NCBI GenBank assembly: GCA_013414765.1
Contig: CP058708.1
Span: 186,001 to 250,000, forward strand
Length of the DNA stretch: 64,000 nt
Source of the DNA: Candidatus Accumulibacter cognatus
Lineage (GTDB): Bacteria > Pseudomonadota > Gammaproteobacteria > Burkholderiales > Rhodocyclaceae
Direction of reading: 5' to 3'
The position numbers were made by a program, and so were the translations under genes. Under the pieces are notes generated by a model that had not been told where the DNA came from, searched no databases, and worked only from the letters and a program-made list of their open reading frames with translations. Positions 32,113-40,219 of this stretch are shown piece by piece. Each line of letters begins with the position of its first letter. Position 1 is the first letter of the stretch.

Positions 32113-35100
32113 TCAGCGTTTCTTGTCTTTGCCAAAAGAAAACCCGTCACGAACCCGTTCCCACAGCGTCGGCGTGCGCAGCGGCTCGTCCCGAGCCGCT
32201 GCGGAACCGGAGCTGCGCCCTCCGGGCGCGGCCGGCCGTCCCGGCCGGCCCTGAACCGGTGCCGGAACCTGGCCGGGCTCGATGGACCTCAGGGAGAGGC
32301 GAAAGCCCAGGTCGGCGTCGCGCCCGCCCGGGTGATCCGCGCCCCGGCGGGCCGAGCGCGCCCACCCGGCGTGGCCGAACCAGGAGCCGCCGCGGATGGC
32401 GCGGGGCGCCCCTTCGTCTCCAGAAACCGGGCCAGTCGGATCCTGCTGCGCCCGTTCGTCGTAGGCCCGCGGGCCATCGGCACACCATTCCCAGACATTG
32501 CCCTGCATCTCGTACAAGCCCCAGGCGTTCGCCGGCAGGCTCTTCACCGGCACCGTCTCCGCGCGATACCGTCCCTTCGCGCCGCCCGCATAGGGGCGGT
32601 TGCCGTCGTAGTTGACCTGCTCGGGCGTGATGTTCCCGCCGAAACTGAACGGCGTCTCGCTGCCGGCCCGGCAGGCGTATTCCCACTGCGCTTCGGTCGG
32701 CAGCACCGCCTCGCAGCCCGGCAGCAGTTTTTCGATCGCGCGCAGGAATCCCTGCACTTCGTGCCAGCTCACCTGCTCGACCGGCCGCTGCGGGTCACCC
32801 TGGAAATAGCTGGGGTTGGTGCCCATCACCGCCTGCCACAGCGCCTGCGGGCAGGCGGTATCGGCCAGCCAGAAGCCGCGCGTCAGCGTCACCCAGTGCT
32901 GCGGGCCTTCATCGCTGTATCGCTCGGGCTCGCTTTCTGGCGAGCCCATGCGGAAACTCCCTGGCTCGATCCAGCGCAGCCGCTGCGTCGCGCTGCCGTG
33001 CTCGCTGCGCAGCGTGAACTCGGCCCAGAGGCCGAATTCGGGGTCGATGCCGAAGCGCAACGGGCTGCCTGCGGGCGGGGGACCGACGGCCTCGGCTGCG
33101 AGCTGCCACGCGCGCGCGGGCGCGGCCGCCGGCGGGATCGACGACCCTGCCACCGCGCGCAAGGCGCTCTCTTCCCAGCGCGCGTCGACACCGCCCAGGC
33201 GCGGGCCGGTGAGCGCGAGGCCGTGGCCACCGCACTGCCAGCCCGCCGCGCCGCGCGGCCGCTCGACCGGCGCGAGAACGACCGATTCCGCCGACGTATC
33301 GAGCCGGATCTGCGAGCGCTCGGCCAGCGCGCCGAGCGCTTGCGGCAGATCGGCCGGCGACAGCCAGCGCGCGCTGCGGGTGCCCTGGTGCTCGATTTGC
33401 AGCCGCACGCCGCCGGCATCGACCGGCAGCGCTTCGCCGAGCGGGCTCTGGCGCGCGCCCGCGGGCTGCGCCTGCAGCAGCAGGCCGCCGCTGGCCACAT
33501 CGCGCACCAGCCAGCATTCCAGCGGCGGCCGGCTGCCGCCGAGCAGCCTGGCCAGCACGGCGGGGTCGGCCCACGCCGGCACCGCCACCCGCTCACCGAA
33601 CGCCCGCAACAGCGCCGCCAGCAGCGGGTGCAGCACCTCGGCCTGCGCGGCGCCCATCGCCGCGTCGGCGCGCTGCACGATGTCCCGCGCCACGGCCAGC
33701 CATCGGGCGCGGGTCGCTGCGCTGTCCGGCGACGCCAGCGTCGCGCCGAGCCGGCACAGGAACTGCCGCGCGTCGCCGATGCGCTGCCCGGCGCCGGCGG
33801 CGGCAAGCGCGCCGGCGCCGGCGTGCGCGGCCCAGAGCAGGGTTTCCTCATGATTCACCACCGCGCGCAAGTGGGCGTGGTGGCGCTCGCGCACGCAGTC
33901 GGCGGCCGCCTGCAGCGTCGGCAGCAGTTGCCCGAAGCGGCGCAGATGCGGCTCTATCGCCGCCGGGCGGAGGCTGGCGGCGTAGCCGGCGTCGACCTCG
34001 GGATGGCACCAGAACGCGCCTTCGAGGCCGGCATCGAGCGGCGCGCGCGGGTTGAGCCGGCGCAGCGCGCGCAGCAGCGGCGGATCGACGCGCCGCGTCG
34101 CGGCGGCCATGGCGAGCAGCTCGGCGAGGCCCGCGGGTTCGCCTTGCGCGGCGCCGTGCGCTGGCGCCGGGCGGGCGCGCGCATCCGGGCTCCAGCGCAG
34201 GATCGGCAGCGCCTGCGCCAGGGCCGGGTCGAGCTGCGCGGCGCCGAGCGGAGCGAGCGCGAGCGGGCGCAGCCCGGCGCGTCGCAGCCTGGCGACGAAG
34301 CGGCGCCAGTCGCCGCGGATCGCCGATCCGGCGCCGGTCAGCAGCCCGAGGTCGCTGACCAGCAGCACCGGCGCGCCCGTTGCAGGCATCCGCCAGTCGT
34401 GCTCGGGCGGCTCGCCGCCTGCTTGCGGGTTCTGATGCGCCAGCCAGTCGCTCCACGCGCCGCCGGGGCCGCGGTTGATGATCCGCAACTCGACGCCGGA
34501 GCGCCCGCAGTGGCGCAGCAGCCAGCCGGCGAGCCGGTGCATGTCGTGCCGATACGGCCACAGGCGCGGGCAGAAGTCGAGCACCACCACCAGCTCGGGG
34601 TGCCAGCGCTGGCAGCGCTGCCGTGGCAGGTGGCGCGGCAGTTGCCGGGCGGCGAGCTGCTGCGCGATGCGCTCGAGGTCGAGCGCGCCGGCGCGGGTGG
34701 CGCCGAGGTGGCGGCGCAGCGCGGGCAGCAGGCGCGCCTGCGGCAGCAGGTCTTCGTAGGCGGCCAGGCAGCATGGCGAGCGGGCCTGCGCGGCTTCCTC
34801 GTCGAGCGGCGCTTCGGCCTCGCCGGGGGCCGGGGGAGGCGCCTCGGGCGATGCGGGTGGGCGCCGGTGGCGCTCGACGATCGCGTGCGCGAAGGGCATG
34901 CGCAGCGGCAGCCGGTGCGCCGGCGACGGCGTGCTGGCTGCCTGGGCGGGCGGCAGCGCCAGCGGTGGCGGCTCGGGCGTAGGCGGCGGCTCGGGCAGGC
35001 GGACGTAGCCGAACCACAGGCCGTTGTCGATGTCGAGCGCGAGCCGCTCGCGCGGCGCCACCGCCAGCGCGCGCAGCAGATCGGCGCGAGCGAGCGCGCC

Positions 35101-35130
35101 GCGCGCGGCGCTGCACTCGCTGGTGCTCAC
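32113..35130 (-). CDS. DGR target 1: large vWA-like/FGE sensor protein of the conflict operon
   Basis: 1005 residues. An N-terminal Pro/Ala-rich part is followed by a Rossmann-like segment resembling a degenerate vWA domain (ELVVVLDFCPRLWPYRHDM, VELRIINRGPGG, APVLLVSDLGLL, LRRAGLRPLALAPLG), then a long helical region of SAV_2336-like type and, from about residue 690, a complete FGE/C-type-lectin-like domain. VR1 occupies about 906-947 and a basic tail follows. GTG 35130 overlaps the MoxR stop (GTGA); the open frame above it is shadow of MoxR. I infer the FGE face is the recognition surface and the vWA-like part talks to MoxR. Confidence 0.85.
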   Translation of the reverse strand: MSTSECSAARGALARADLLRALAVAPRERLALDIDNGLWFGYVRLPEPPPTPEPPPLALPPAQAASTPSPAHRLPLRMPFAHAIVERHRRPPASPEAPPPAPGEAEAPLDEEAAQARSPCCLAAYEDLLPQARLLPALRRHLGATRAGALDLERIAQQLAARQLPRHLPRQRCQRWHPELVVVLDFCPRLWPYRHDMHRLAGWLLRHCGRSGVELRIINRGPGGAWSDWLAHQNPQAGGEPPEHDWRMPATGAPVLLVSDLGLLTGAGSAIRGDWRRFVARLRRAGLRPLALAPLGAAQLDPALAQALPILRWSPDARARPAPAHGAAQGEPAGLAELLAMAAATRRVDPPLLRALRRLNPRAPLDAGLEGAFWCHPEVDAGYAASLRPAAIEPHLRRFGQLLPTLQAAADCVRERHHAHLRAVVNHEETLLWAAHAGAGALAAAGAGQRIGDARQFLCRLGATLASPDSAATRARWLAVARDIVQRADAAMGAAQAEVLHPLLAALLRAFGERVAVPAWADPAVLARLLGGSRPPLECWLVRDVASGGLLLQAQPAGARQSPLGEALPVDAGGVRLQIEHQGTRSARWLSPADLPQALGALAERSQIRLDTSAESVVLAPVERPRGAAGWQCGGHGLALTGPRLGGVDARWEESALRAVAGSSIPPAAAPARAWQLAAEAVGPPPAGSPLRFGIDPEFGLWAEFTLRSEHGSATQRLRWIEPGSFRMGSPESEPERYSDEGPQHWVTLTRGFWLADTACPQALWQAVMGTNPSYFQGDPQRPVEQVSWHEVQGFLRAIEKLLPGCEAVLPTEAQWEYACRAGSETPFSFGGNITPEQVNYDGNRPYAGGAKGRYRAETVPVKSLPANAWGLYEMQGNVWEWCADGPRAYDERAQQDPTGPVSGDEGAPRAIRGGSWFGHAGWARSARRGADHPGGRDADLGFRLSLRSIEPGQVPAPVQGRPGRPAAPGGRSSGSAAARDEPLRTPTLWERVRDGFSFGKDKKR
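32230..32250. other. GC-only hairpin downstream of VR1
   Basis: Same 9-bp perfect stem and 3-nt TCC loop as at 29177-29197, again 37 bp beyond the end of the variable repeat. In the protein it encodes the Gln-Gly-Arg-Pro-Gly-Arg-Pro tail. Confidence 0.6.
32288..32411 (-). repeat. DGR variable repeat VR1
   Basis: Gapless alignment to the template with an offset of 2044. In the first 120 columns 14 positions differ and all are template adenines on the coding strand. Compared with VR2 it has a different set of residues at the hypervariable sites (for example G-H-A-G-W against D-H-A-G-G), showing independent mutagenic events. Confidence 0.94.
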
Positions 35131-36137
35131 CGGCTGGCTCGCCCGGCATCGTCTGCCGGCGTCGCCGAGGCCGCTGCGGAGGCCGAGGTGACTGGCGGGC
35201 GATCCTGCGGCTGGTCGGCGTTCTTCACCAGCGCGTAGGCGGCCAGCCGCTGCAGCCAGTGGATTTGTTCGTCCGTGCGCGCTTCCTCCGGCGTGGCCTG
35301 CGTCAATTCGTGCAGCGCGCTGAGCAGGTCGATGTATTCGGCCAGCCCGACCTTCGGATAGCCCAGCCCGATCGCCACCTTGCGGTCGGCCAGCACCTGC
35401 CGTGCGGCGAGCCGGCGCGCTTCTTCGGCGATCGCGAGCTGGCGATGCATCCGGCCGCGCGTGGCCAGCCAGTCGATGAACGCTTCGTCGCCCTGCGGCG
35501 TCTCGTGCGCCGGCGGGTTGACGTTGAGCACGACGCAGCGGCGGACGAAGGCGGCGGGCAGCTCGCGCTCCTCGTTGGTGGTCAGGATGATCAGCGGCAG
35601 CCGGCCGCCGGCGGCGCGCACGACGCGGTACGCGAGCGGCGGCACCTGGAAGCTGCGGTTGCCGAGCACGTCGAGCAGCGCGTTCGGAACGTCGGCGTCG
35701 GCCTTGTCGATCTCGTCGATGAGCAGCACCGGCAGCGGCGCGCCGGCGCGCGCAAGCTCCATCGCCTGCCACAGCCGGCCGTGCTTGACGTATTTTTCGT
35801 TGCTCTCGTCGAGGCGCTTGAGCTCGGCGTCGGCCAGGCGTTCGACGGCATCGACGCGATACAGCAGGTCCAGCGCCTCGAAGCGCGGATGGATCACCTC
35901 GACCAGCAGCGGTGCGTCGCCGAGCACCCGCGCCGCGCAGCGCGCGATCTGGCTCTTGCCGCTGCCGGCTTCGCCGCGCACCAGCAGCGGCCGGCGCGCC
36001 GCGTAGGCGAGGATCAGCGCGTCGATCTCCGGCTGGCTCCACCAGTGGCCGGCGGCGGAAAAGTGCTCGCTCTCGGGCAGGCCGAGTTCGCTGTCGGGCT
36101 GCAGGGCGACGAAGGGGTTGGGAGGAGTCTGGGTCAT
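35127..36137 (-). CDS. MoxR-type AAA+ ATPase of the conflict operon
   Basis: 336 residues. Walker A GEAGSGKSQIA (about 55-65), Walker B VLLIDEIDKAD (about 138-148), sensor 1 LIILTTNEERELP, and arginine-finger candidates in AFVRRC. The C-terminal lid carries AEEARRLAARQVLADRKVAIGLG, and the end is disordered. MoxR ATPases work with vWA-domain partners to remodel proteins; the following gene has a vWA-like region and overlaps it by GTGA. Nine bases separate it from the SEFIR gene upstream, so SEFIR, MoxR and sensor are one operon. Confidence 0.9.
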   Translation of the reverse strand: MTQTPPNPFVALQPDSELGLPESEHFSAAGHWWSQPEIDALILAYAARRPLLVRGEAGSGKSQIARCAARVLGDAPLLVEVIHPRFEALDLLYRVDAVERLADAELKRLDESNEKYVKHGRLWQAMELARAGAPLPVLLIDEIDKADADVPNALLDVLGNRSFQVPPLAYRVVRAAGGRLPLIILTTNEERELPAAFVRRCVVLNVNPPAHETPQGDEAFIDWLATRGRMHRQLAIAEEARRLAARQVLADRKVAIGLGYPKVGLAEYIDLLSALHELTQATPEEARTDEQIHWLQRLAAYALVKNADQPQDRPPVTSASAAASATPADDAGRASR

Positions 36138-36145
36138 GGCGCGTT

Positions 36146-37549
36146 TTACGATGAAGAAGAAGGAACAGATGGCGGCTGCGAGGCAAAGTCGGTACGTGCG
36201 GTCAGATAGATGGAGAGCTCGCCAATCTCCGCCATGAGCCGGTCCGCATCCATACCGAGCAGTTTCGTGGTGAACTCGCTGGTCGGTACTTCGGCGGCGG
36301 GAAACAATACGGGGAGCTTGTGGTTACGGGCCAGTCCGGCTGCCACCTCGACGCGCTGGAGACCATGGACGATCAGCGCGATTCTTCGCTGCCGGTCGTG
36401 GATGTCGTCGATCCGCGCCGCCAGCCGTGCCCGCTCGCGGGGCGTCAGTGGTGCGGCCTCGACGAACTTCTGCGGAGCGTCGGCCTGGTTCTCGAATACG
36501 GCGGTAAAGGCCGCGCGCTCGAACGCTTCGGTCTGCCGATCACCACTGACCGGAATATGTACCTCGAAAACGTACTCCGGCTGTAGCTCACCGCTGGCCT
36601 CGACAGGCTTGAGATGCAATTCGCCGCCAAACAGGGCGGTGGCGATGATCGCGCAGATCACTCGTTCGCTCCTGGGGACAAGCAGCAGGTAGTCGCCGGG
36701 ACGCACCTCGTTGGCGCGTGCGACGGCCGTATCCACCAGGCGCATGGCGGCCAGGCAGTACAGCGCAACTGCGGCCTCCTCAGCGAGTTTTCGTTGAAAA
36801 TCCTCGTGTCGTCCGTGAGGAAAGGGTCCCAGCGCCCGTCGAACCAGGTAGAACAACTGCTGCACATCTGTGCTCTCGCGCCCGGCAAACCAGCGGACCA
36901 TCGCGGCCGCGTCGCATGGCGGTTCGCTTTGAAACCTCTTCCTGAACTCCTGCTGCATCGCGACGAGGAACTGCCGCGCATCTGCCGCAGCAAGTTTCTC
37001 CGCAGCCAGGCGCTCGTGCTCGCAGGTAAAGGACTTGACGTCGTCTATCGGTGGGTCGTTTTTTTCCGGTTTGTCACCCGATCCATCGAGGATCATGCGC
37101 AGAATTCCGTCGTTGCCGCCAGGAAAGCGGTGCCCGTTCCACCACGGCTTGAGGAAGGTTGGAATATTGCCCTCGTCGCCATCGTCGGGCAGGATCGGCT
37201 GGAACTTGGTGTTGCGCATCGCGGCGTCGTAGATCTGCTGCGTCACGATCGCGCCTTCGTAGGTCGCCCCGCGCCCGGAGTCCGGCGCCGCCGTCTTCTC
37301 GTAGCGGGCGCGGAGTTGGGGCGTGCAGACCACCAGCACGGTGCCGGACTGCTCGATGCAACCGAGCATCCATGTCTGCCACCCCTGCGCGGGCGGGCGA
37401 TAAATGTAAGCATGATCGGTCAGGACGCGGCAGCCGCGCTGCACCAGCCAATCGGCCAGCGCCTTGACCGAAGCTCGAAGCGCCTCGCTTTCGTGCGCAT
37501 AGCTGATGAACACGACGGAGCCTTGCTGGGTATCCGAGTCTGAGGTCAT
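36146..37549 (-). CDS. SEFIR/TIR-like domain protein, probable effector
   Basis: 467 residues. Residues about 11-150 form a SEFIR/TIR-like domain: VVFISYAHESEALRASVKAL, then GCRVLTDHAYIY and TVLVVCTPQLRARYE, with an acidic D/E set that could serve as an NADase or oligomerisation face. The rest (150-467) is helical and unassigned, with REFRKRFQSEPP and a C-terminal alpha/beta stretch (IALIVHGLQRVEV, DADRLMAEIGELSIYL). First gene of the operon; ATG 37549 has only a weak ribosome binding site. TIR/SEFIR domains in bacteria commonly act as cell-suicide effectors. Confidence 0.85.
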   Translation of the reverse strand: MTSDSDTQQGSVVFISYAHESEALRASVKALADWLVQRGCRVLTDHAYIYRPPAQGWQTWMLGCIEQSGTVLVVCTPQLRARYEKTAAPDSGRGATYEGAIVTQQIYDAAMRNTKFQPILPDDGDEGNIPTFLKPWWNGHRFPGGNDGILRMILDGSGDKPEKNDPPIDDVKSFTCEHERLAAEKLAAADARQFLVAMQQEFRKRFQSEPPCDAAAMVRWFAGRESTDVQQLFYLVRRALGPFPHGRHEDFQRKLAEEAAVALYCLAAMRLVDTAVARANEVRPGDYLLLVPRSERVICAIIATALFGGELHLKPVEASGELQPEYVFEVHIPVSGDRQTEAFERAAFTAVFENQADAPQKFVEAAPLTPRERARLAARIDDIHDRQRRIALIVHGLQRVEVAAGLARNHKLPVLFPAAEVPTSEFTTKLLGMDADRLMAEIGELSIYLTARTDFASQPPSVPSSSS

Positions 37550-38015
37550 GGCGAAGGTCCCGTTCTTCTCCCGGCGGACGGTGCTGCGAGGCTGGTTTCG
37601 AACTGGCGGATGCCGCGTCCGCTGGTGCGCATGCGTGCATTCGGCGTGGCCAGCGTGCGCGGAAACGGGCGTGCCACCCCGATTTACCGATGCGGGTGGC
37701 CATCGTGTCGCGCGCATGGCCGATGCAGGCCATCGTAACGCGAAAAATGCGATTCGGCCAGCACGGACATGTCCCTCCGGATCAGGCACCGGCGCCTCGC
37801 CAGGTGCCCTGGCCATGCCACCGGAGCCATCGCCAGCGGGAGGACAGCCAGCGCTCGCCAGCAGCAGGGCGAAGCCTCCGCCAGTACCTCGCGGGCCAGC
37901 AACGGGGGTCAGTTCAAGGTCGCCGTCCGGGTATCGCGAATCGCCATGACCCTTGGATGCGAAGTACAATAGACAAGACAAGTTGCCATCCCTCCCCTCG
38001 CCTGGCCCGCCCTGC
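37550..38015. other. divergent intergenic region upstream of the conflict operon
   Basis: 466 nt between the SEFIR and DUF1631 genes, with no supported gene. A TACAAT near 37966-37971 could be the -10 of the DUF1631 gene. The operon promoter on the minus strand was not located. Confidence 0.4.
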
Positions 38016-40109
38016 ATGTCCGATCAAAGCCATCCGCCGCAAGCACCAGAAACAGGCGAAGATCGCTGTGCCATTCTCTGTGCCAGCAAGGAACTCTTTC
38101 AGCGCCGACTCAGCGACATCATCCGGCAGTGCGGGATACGCGTACCGGCCGTGCTCGCGGCCTTCGATCAGGAAGTCGGGGCGGCGCATGACGAGTTGGC
38201 CAACGCATCCGATTCCGATGAGGACGCCGATCAGCGCACCAACCTGACCGCCTCGCGCCTGACCCTGATGGGTGACGATGACCTCGAGCTGGACATCCGG
38301 ATCAACGCCCTGATCACTCGCTTGCGCGAGGCCGGCGGCCGCAACCTGTGGCGCTGTCAGTCGCGCTACATGACCTTGCTCTGCCGGCCGGCGATGAGCG
38401 AGACCACCCATCCGGCTGGACCGGAAGCGATCTGTCTTGGCTTGTGGGCGATCTGCAGACACGCCGGCGGGGGTCTCGAGCCCACGCTGGCGCTGCTCGA
38501 CCGGCTCGAACAGGGCCTCTGCCAACAGATCTCCGGACTCTATGGCGAAATCGACGGCCTGCTGGCGGGCCACGGCATCGGGCCAGCGCCAACAGGACAA
38601 AACCCGTCGGGCAGCACCGATCCCAGAACCGGCCGGTTACCCTCCGGCGACACCCTGCCCGCGGACGCCAACACCCTGTCGGCCCTGCAGCAGGCGGTCA
38701 GCCAGCAACTCGATGCGGATCGGTCGACCGTCCCGCAGCTTGCTCACCCCACCGCGGGATCGGGGAATCCCACGCTCGAAGCCGCCGCGCTGATCATGCT
38801 CAAGCATCTGTCCGAGCGCCTGACGGCGCTCGAGAACCGGTCGCTGTCGGCCAGCCTTGACGACGAACGCGCAGCATCACCGCCCTCCTGCAGGCCACTG
38901 GGCACCCTCAGGGCGAAGGATCTCGACCTGCCCCTGGGCAAACACGAAGCGGTCGCCTTCGACACCCTGGCGCTGATTTTCGAGGCCCTCCTCGACTCCG
39001 CCGACCTGCCCGACGCCATCAAGGAAGCGATCGGGCGGCTGCAGATCCCGCTGCTCAAACTATCGATCATCGATCCCTCCTTGTTGGCCAACGCCCAGCA
39101 TCCTGCCCGCTCGCTGATCAATCGCATGGCGCGGGCCGGCGTTGGTCTGCCGCAGGAATCGAATCATCCGCTCTGCCAACGGATCCGCCAGCTGGCCGTA
39201 AGCGCCCGCCGGACGCTCGAACAGGATGGCTCGCTTGATCCCCAGCTGACGGAACTCGACCTGCTGATCAGGCAGCGTGACCAGGCCGTTCGGGAGGCGG
39301 CCGGCACGCAGGTGCAGACCGTGCTTGAGCACGAAAACCGGCAATACGCGAGGCTGCTCGCCGACCACTGGCTGCGCCTCAGTCTGGCGCGAACCGGCTC
39401 GCCGGAGATTGCCTCGTTTCTTGAGCAATACTGGTGGCGAGTCATGATCGCTGCCGCCGCGGAGGGCGGTATCCAGGGCAGACGCTGGCAGGAGGACAGC
39501 CACACTGCCGACGAACTGATCTGGAGCGTGCTCCCGAAGCAGACCGCCGAGGAACGTAAACGCCTCGCCGGGCTGGCCTCATCGCTGCTTGGGCGAATCA
39601 GCGCCGGGCTGGACGCCATCGGGGTCCCAGTCTCCGAGAGAACACCCTTTCTCGATACCTTGTTCGACCTGCAGACCAGTGCCTTGCGCAACCAGGCGCT
39701 GACCGCGCCGCCGCAGGCAGCACCCGCGCTCGAACGCCCGCCGGACGCACAGGCAGGCAAGCCGATGGCCGAGACTCTCCTGCGCGATCGTCACGGGCAA
39801 GCGATCCGTTATCTGCCCGATCCGGTCGGCGGCCAGGCGCCCCCAAGGGCACCGGCTGGCCGGAGTCCGGTGGGCGACTGGCTGCGTTTCATGGTCTCGC
39901 CCCAGGAGTCGCCGAGTGGTCTCTGCTGCTGGCAAAGCCCGGCCTCGGGAAGGGTTCTGTTGTTCAACCCGGAGTGGGGCTTCGCAGTAGCCATGCCACG
40001 CGCCACTCTCGATCAGCAGCTACGCTCGGGCCAAGCCTGGATCGTTTCGCGTATCGCCGTATTCGACGCGGCTGCAGAGCGTGCGCTCAAGCTCCTGAAG
40101 CGGCGATGA
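38016..40109 (+). CDS. DUF1631 family protein
   Basis: 697 residues, largely helical and cytoplasmic. The DUF1631 hallmarks are the N-terminal FQRRLSDIIRQCG..VPAVLAAFDQE, the central ADLPDAIKEAIGRLQIPLLKLSIID, FLEQYWWRVMI and the C-terminal WLRFMVSPQESPSGLCCWQSPASGRVLLFNPEWGFAVAM, the last resembling a small PilZ-like barrel. Often misannotated as thymidine phosphorylase. The function is unknown. ATG 38016 chosen because the homology begins there. Confidence 0.85.
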   Translation: MSDQSHPPQAPETGEDRCAILCASKELFQRRLSDIIRQCGIRVPAVLAAFDQEVGAAHDELANASDSDEDADQRTNLTASRLTLMGDDDLELDIRINALITRLREAGGRNLWRCQSRYMTLLCRPAMSETTHPAGPEAICLGLWAICRHAGGGLEPTLALLDRLEQGLCQQISGLYGEIDGLLAGHGIGPAPTGQNPSGSTDPRTGRLPSGDTLPADANTLSALQQAVSQQLDADRSTVPQLAHPTAGSGNPTLEAAALIMLKHLSERLTALENRSLSASLDDERAASPPSCRPLGTLRAKDLDLPLGKHEAVAFDTLALIFEALLDSADLPDAIKEAIGRLQIPLLKLSIIDPSLLANAQHPARSLINRMARAGVGLPQESNHPLCQRIRQLAVSARRTLEQDGSLDPQLTELDLLIRQRDQAVREAAGTQVQTVLEHENRQYARLLADHWLRLSLARTGSPEIASFLEQYWWRVMIAAAAEGGIQGRRWQEDSHTADELIWSVLPKQTAEERKRLAGLASSLLGRISAGLDAIGVPVSERTPFLDTLFDLQTSALRNQALTAPPQAAPALERPPDAQAGKPMAETLLRDRHGQAIRYLPDPVGGQAPPRAPAGRSPVGDWLRFMVSPQESPSGLCCWQSPASGRVLLFNPEWGFAVAMPRATLDQQLRSGQAWIVSRIAVFDAAAERALKLLKRR

Positions 40110-40161
40110 CATCGGCAAGCCGGGCGCGCGCGCAAAGCCGGGCACCGATCGGCAATCGATG

Positions 40162-40167
40162 TATAAT
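40162..40167 (+). promoter_or_regulatory. candidate -10 box for rhlE
   Basis: TATAAT at 40162-40167, 53 nt before the rhlE ATG. The -35 is weak. A second AT-rich stretch follows (40180-40205). Confidence 0.35.
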
Positions 40168-40219
40168 TCGTCTATCGCTATTATGCAATTGATTTTTGAC
40201 TGATTTAAGGGTTCTGCGG

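Noticed and set aside
32332-35238. 968-residue plus-strand open frame through the DGR sensor
   Set aside because: Antisense shadow in very GC-rich DNA: Arg/Ala-rich, no domain, opposite to a well-supported gene.
35131-36186. Long minus-strand open frame extending the 1005-aa protein by 350 residues
   Set aside because: It lies wholly over the MoxR gene in another frame, its composition is Arg/Ala-rich without motifs, and GTG 35130 overlapping the MoxR stop is the natural start.
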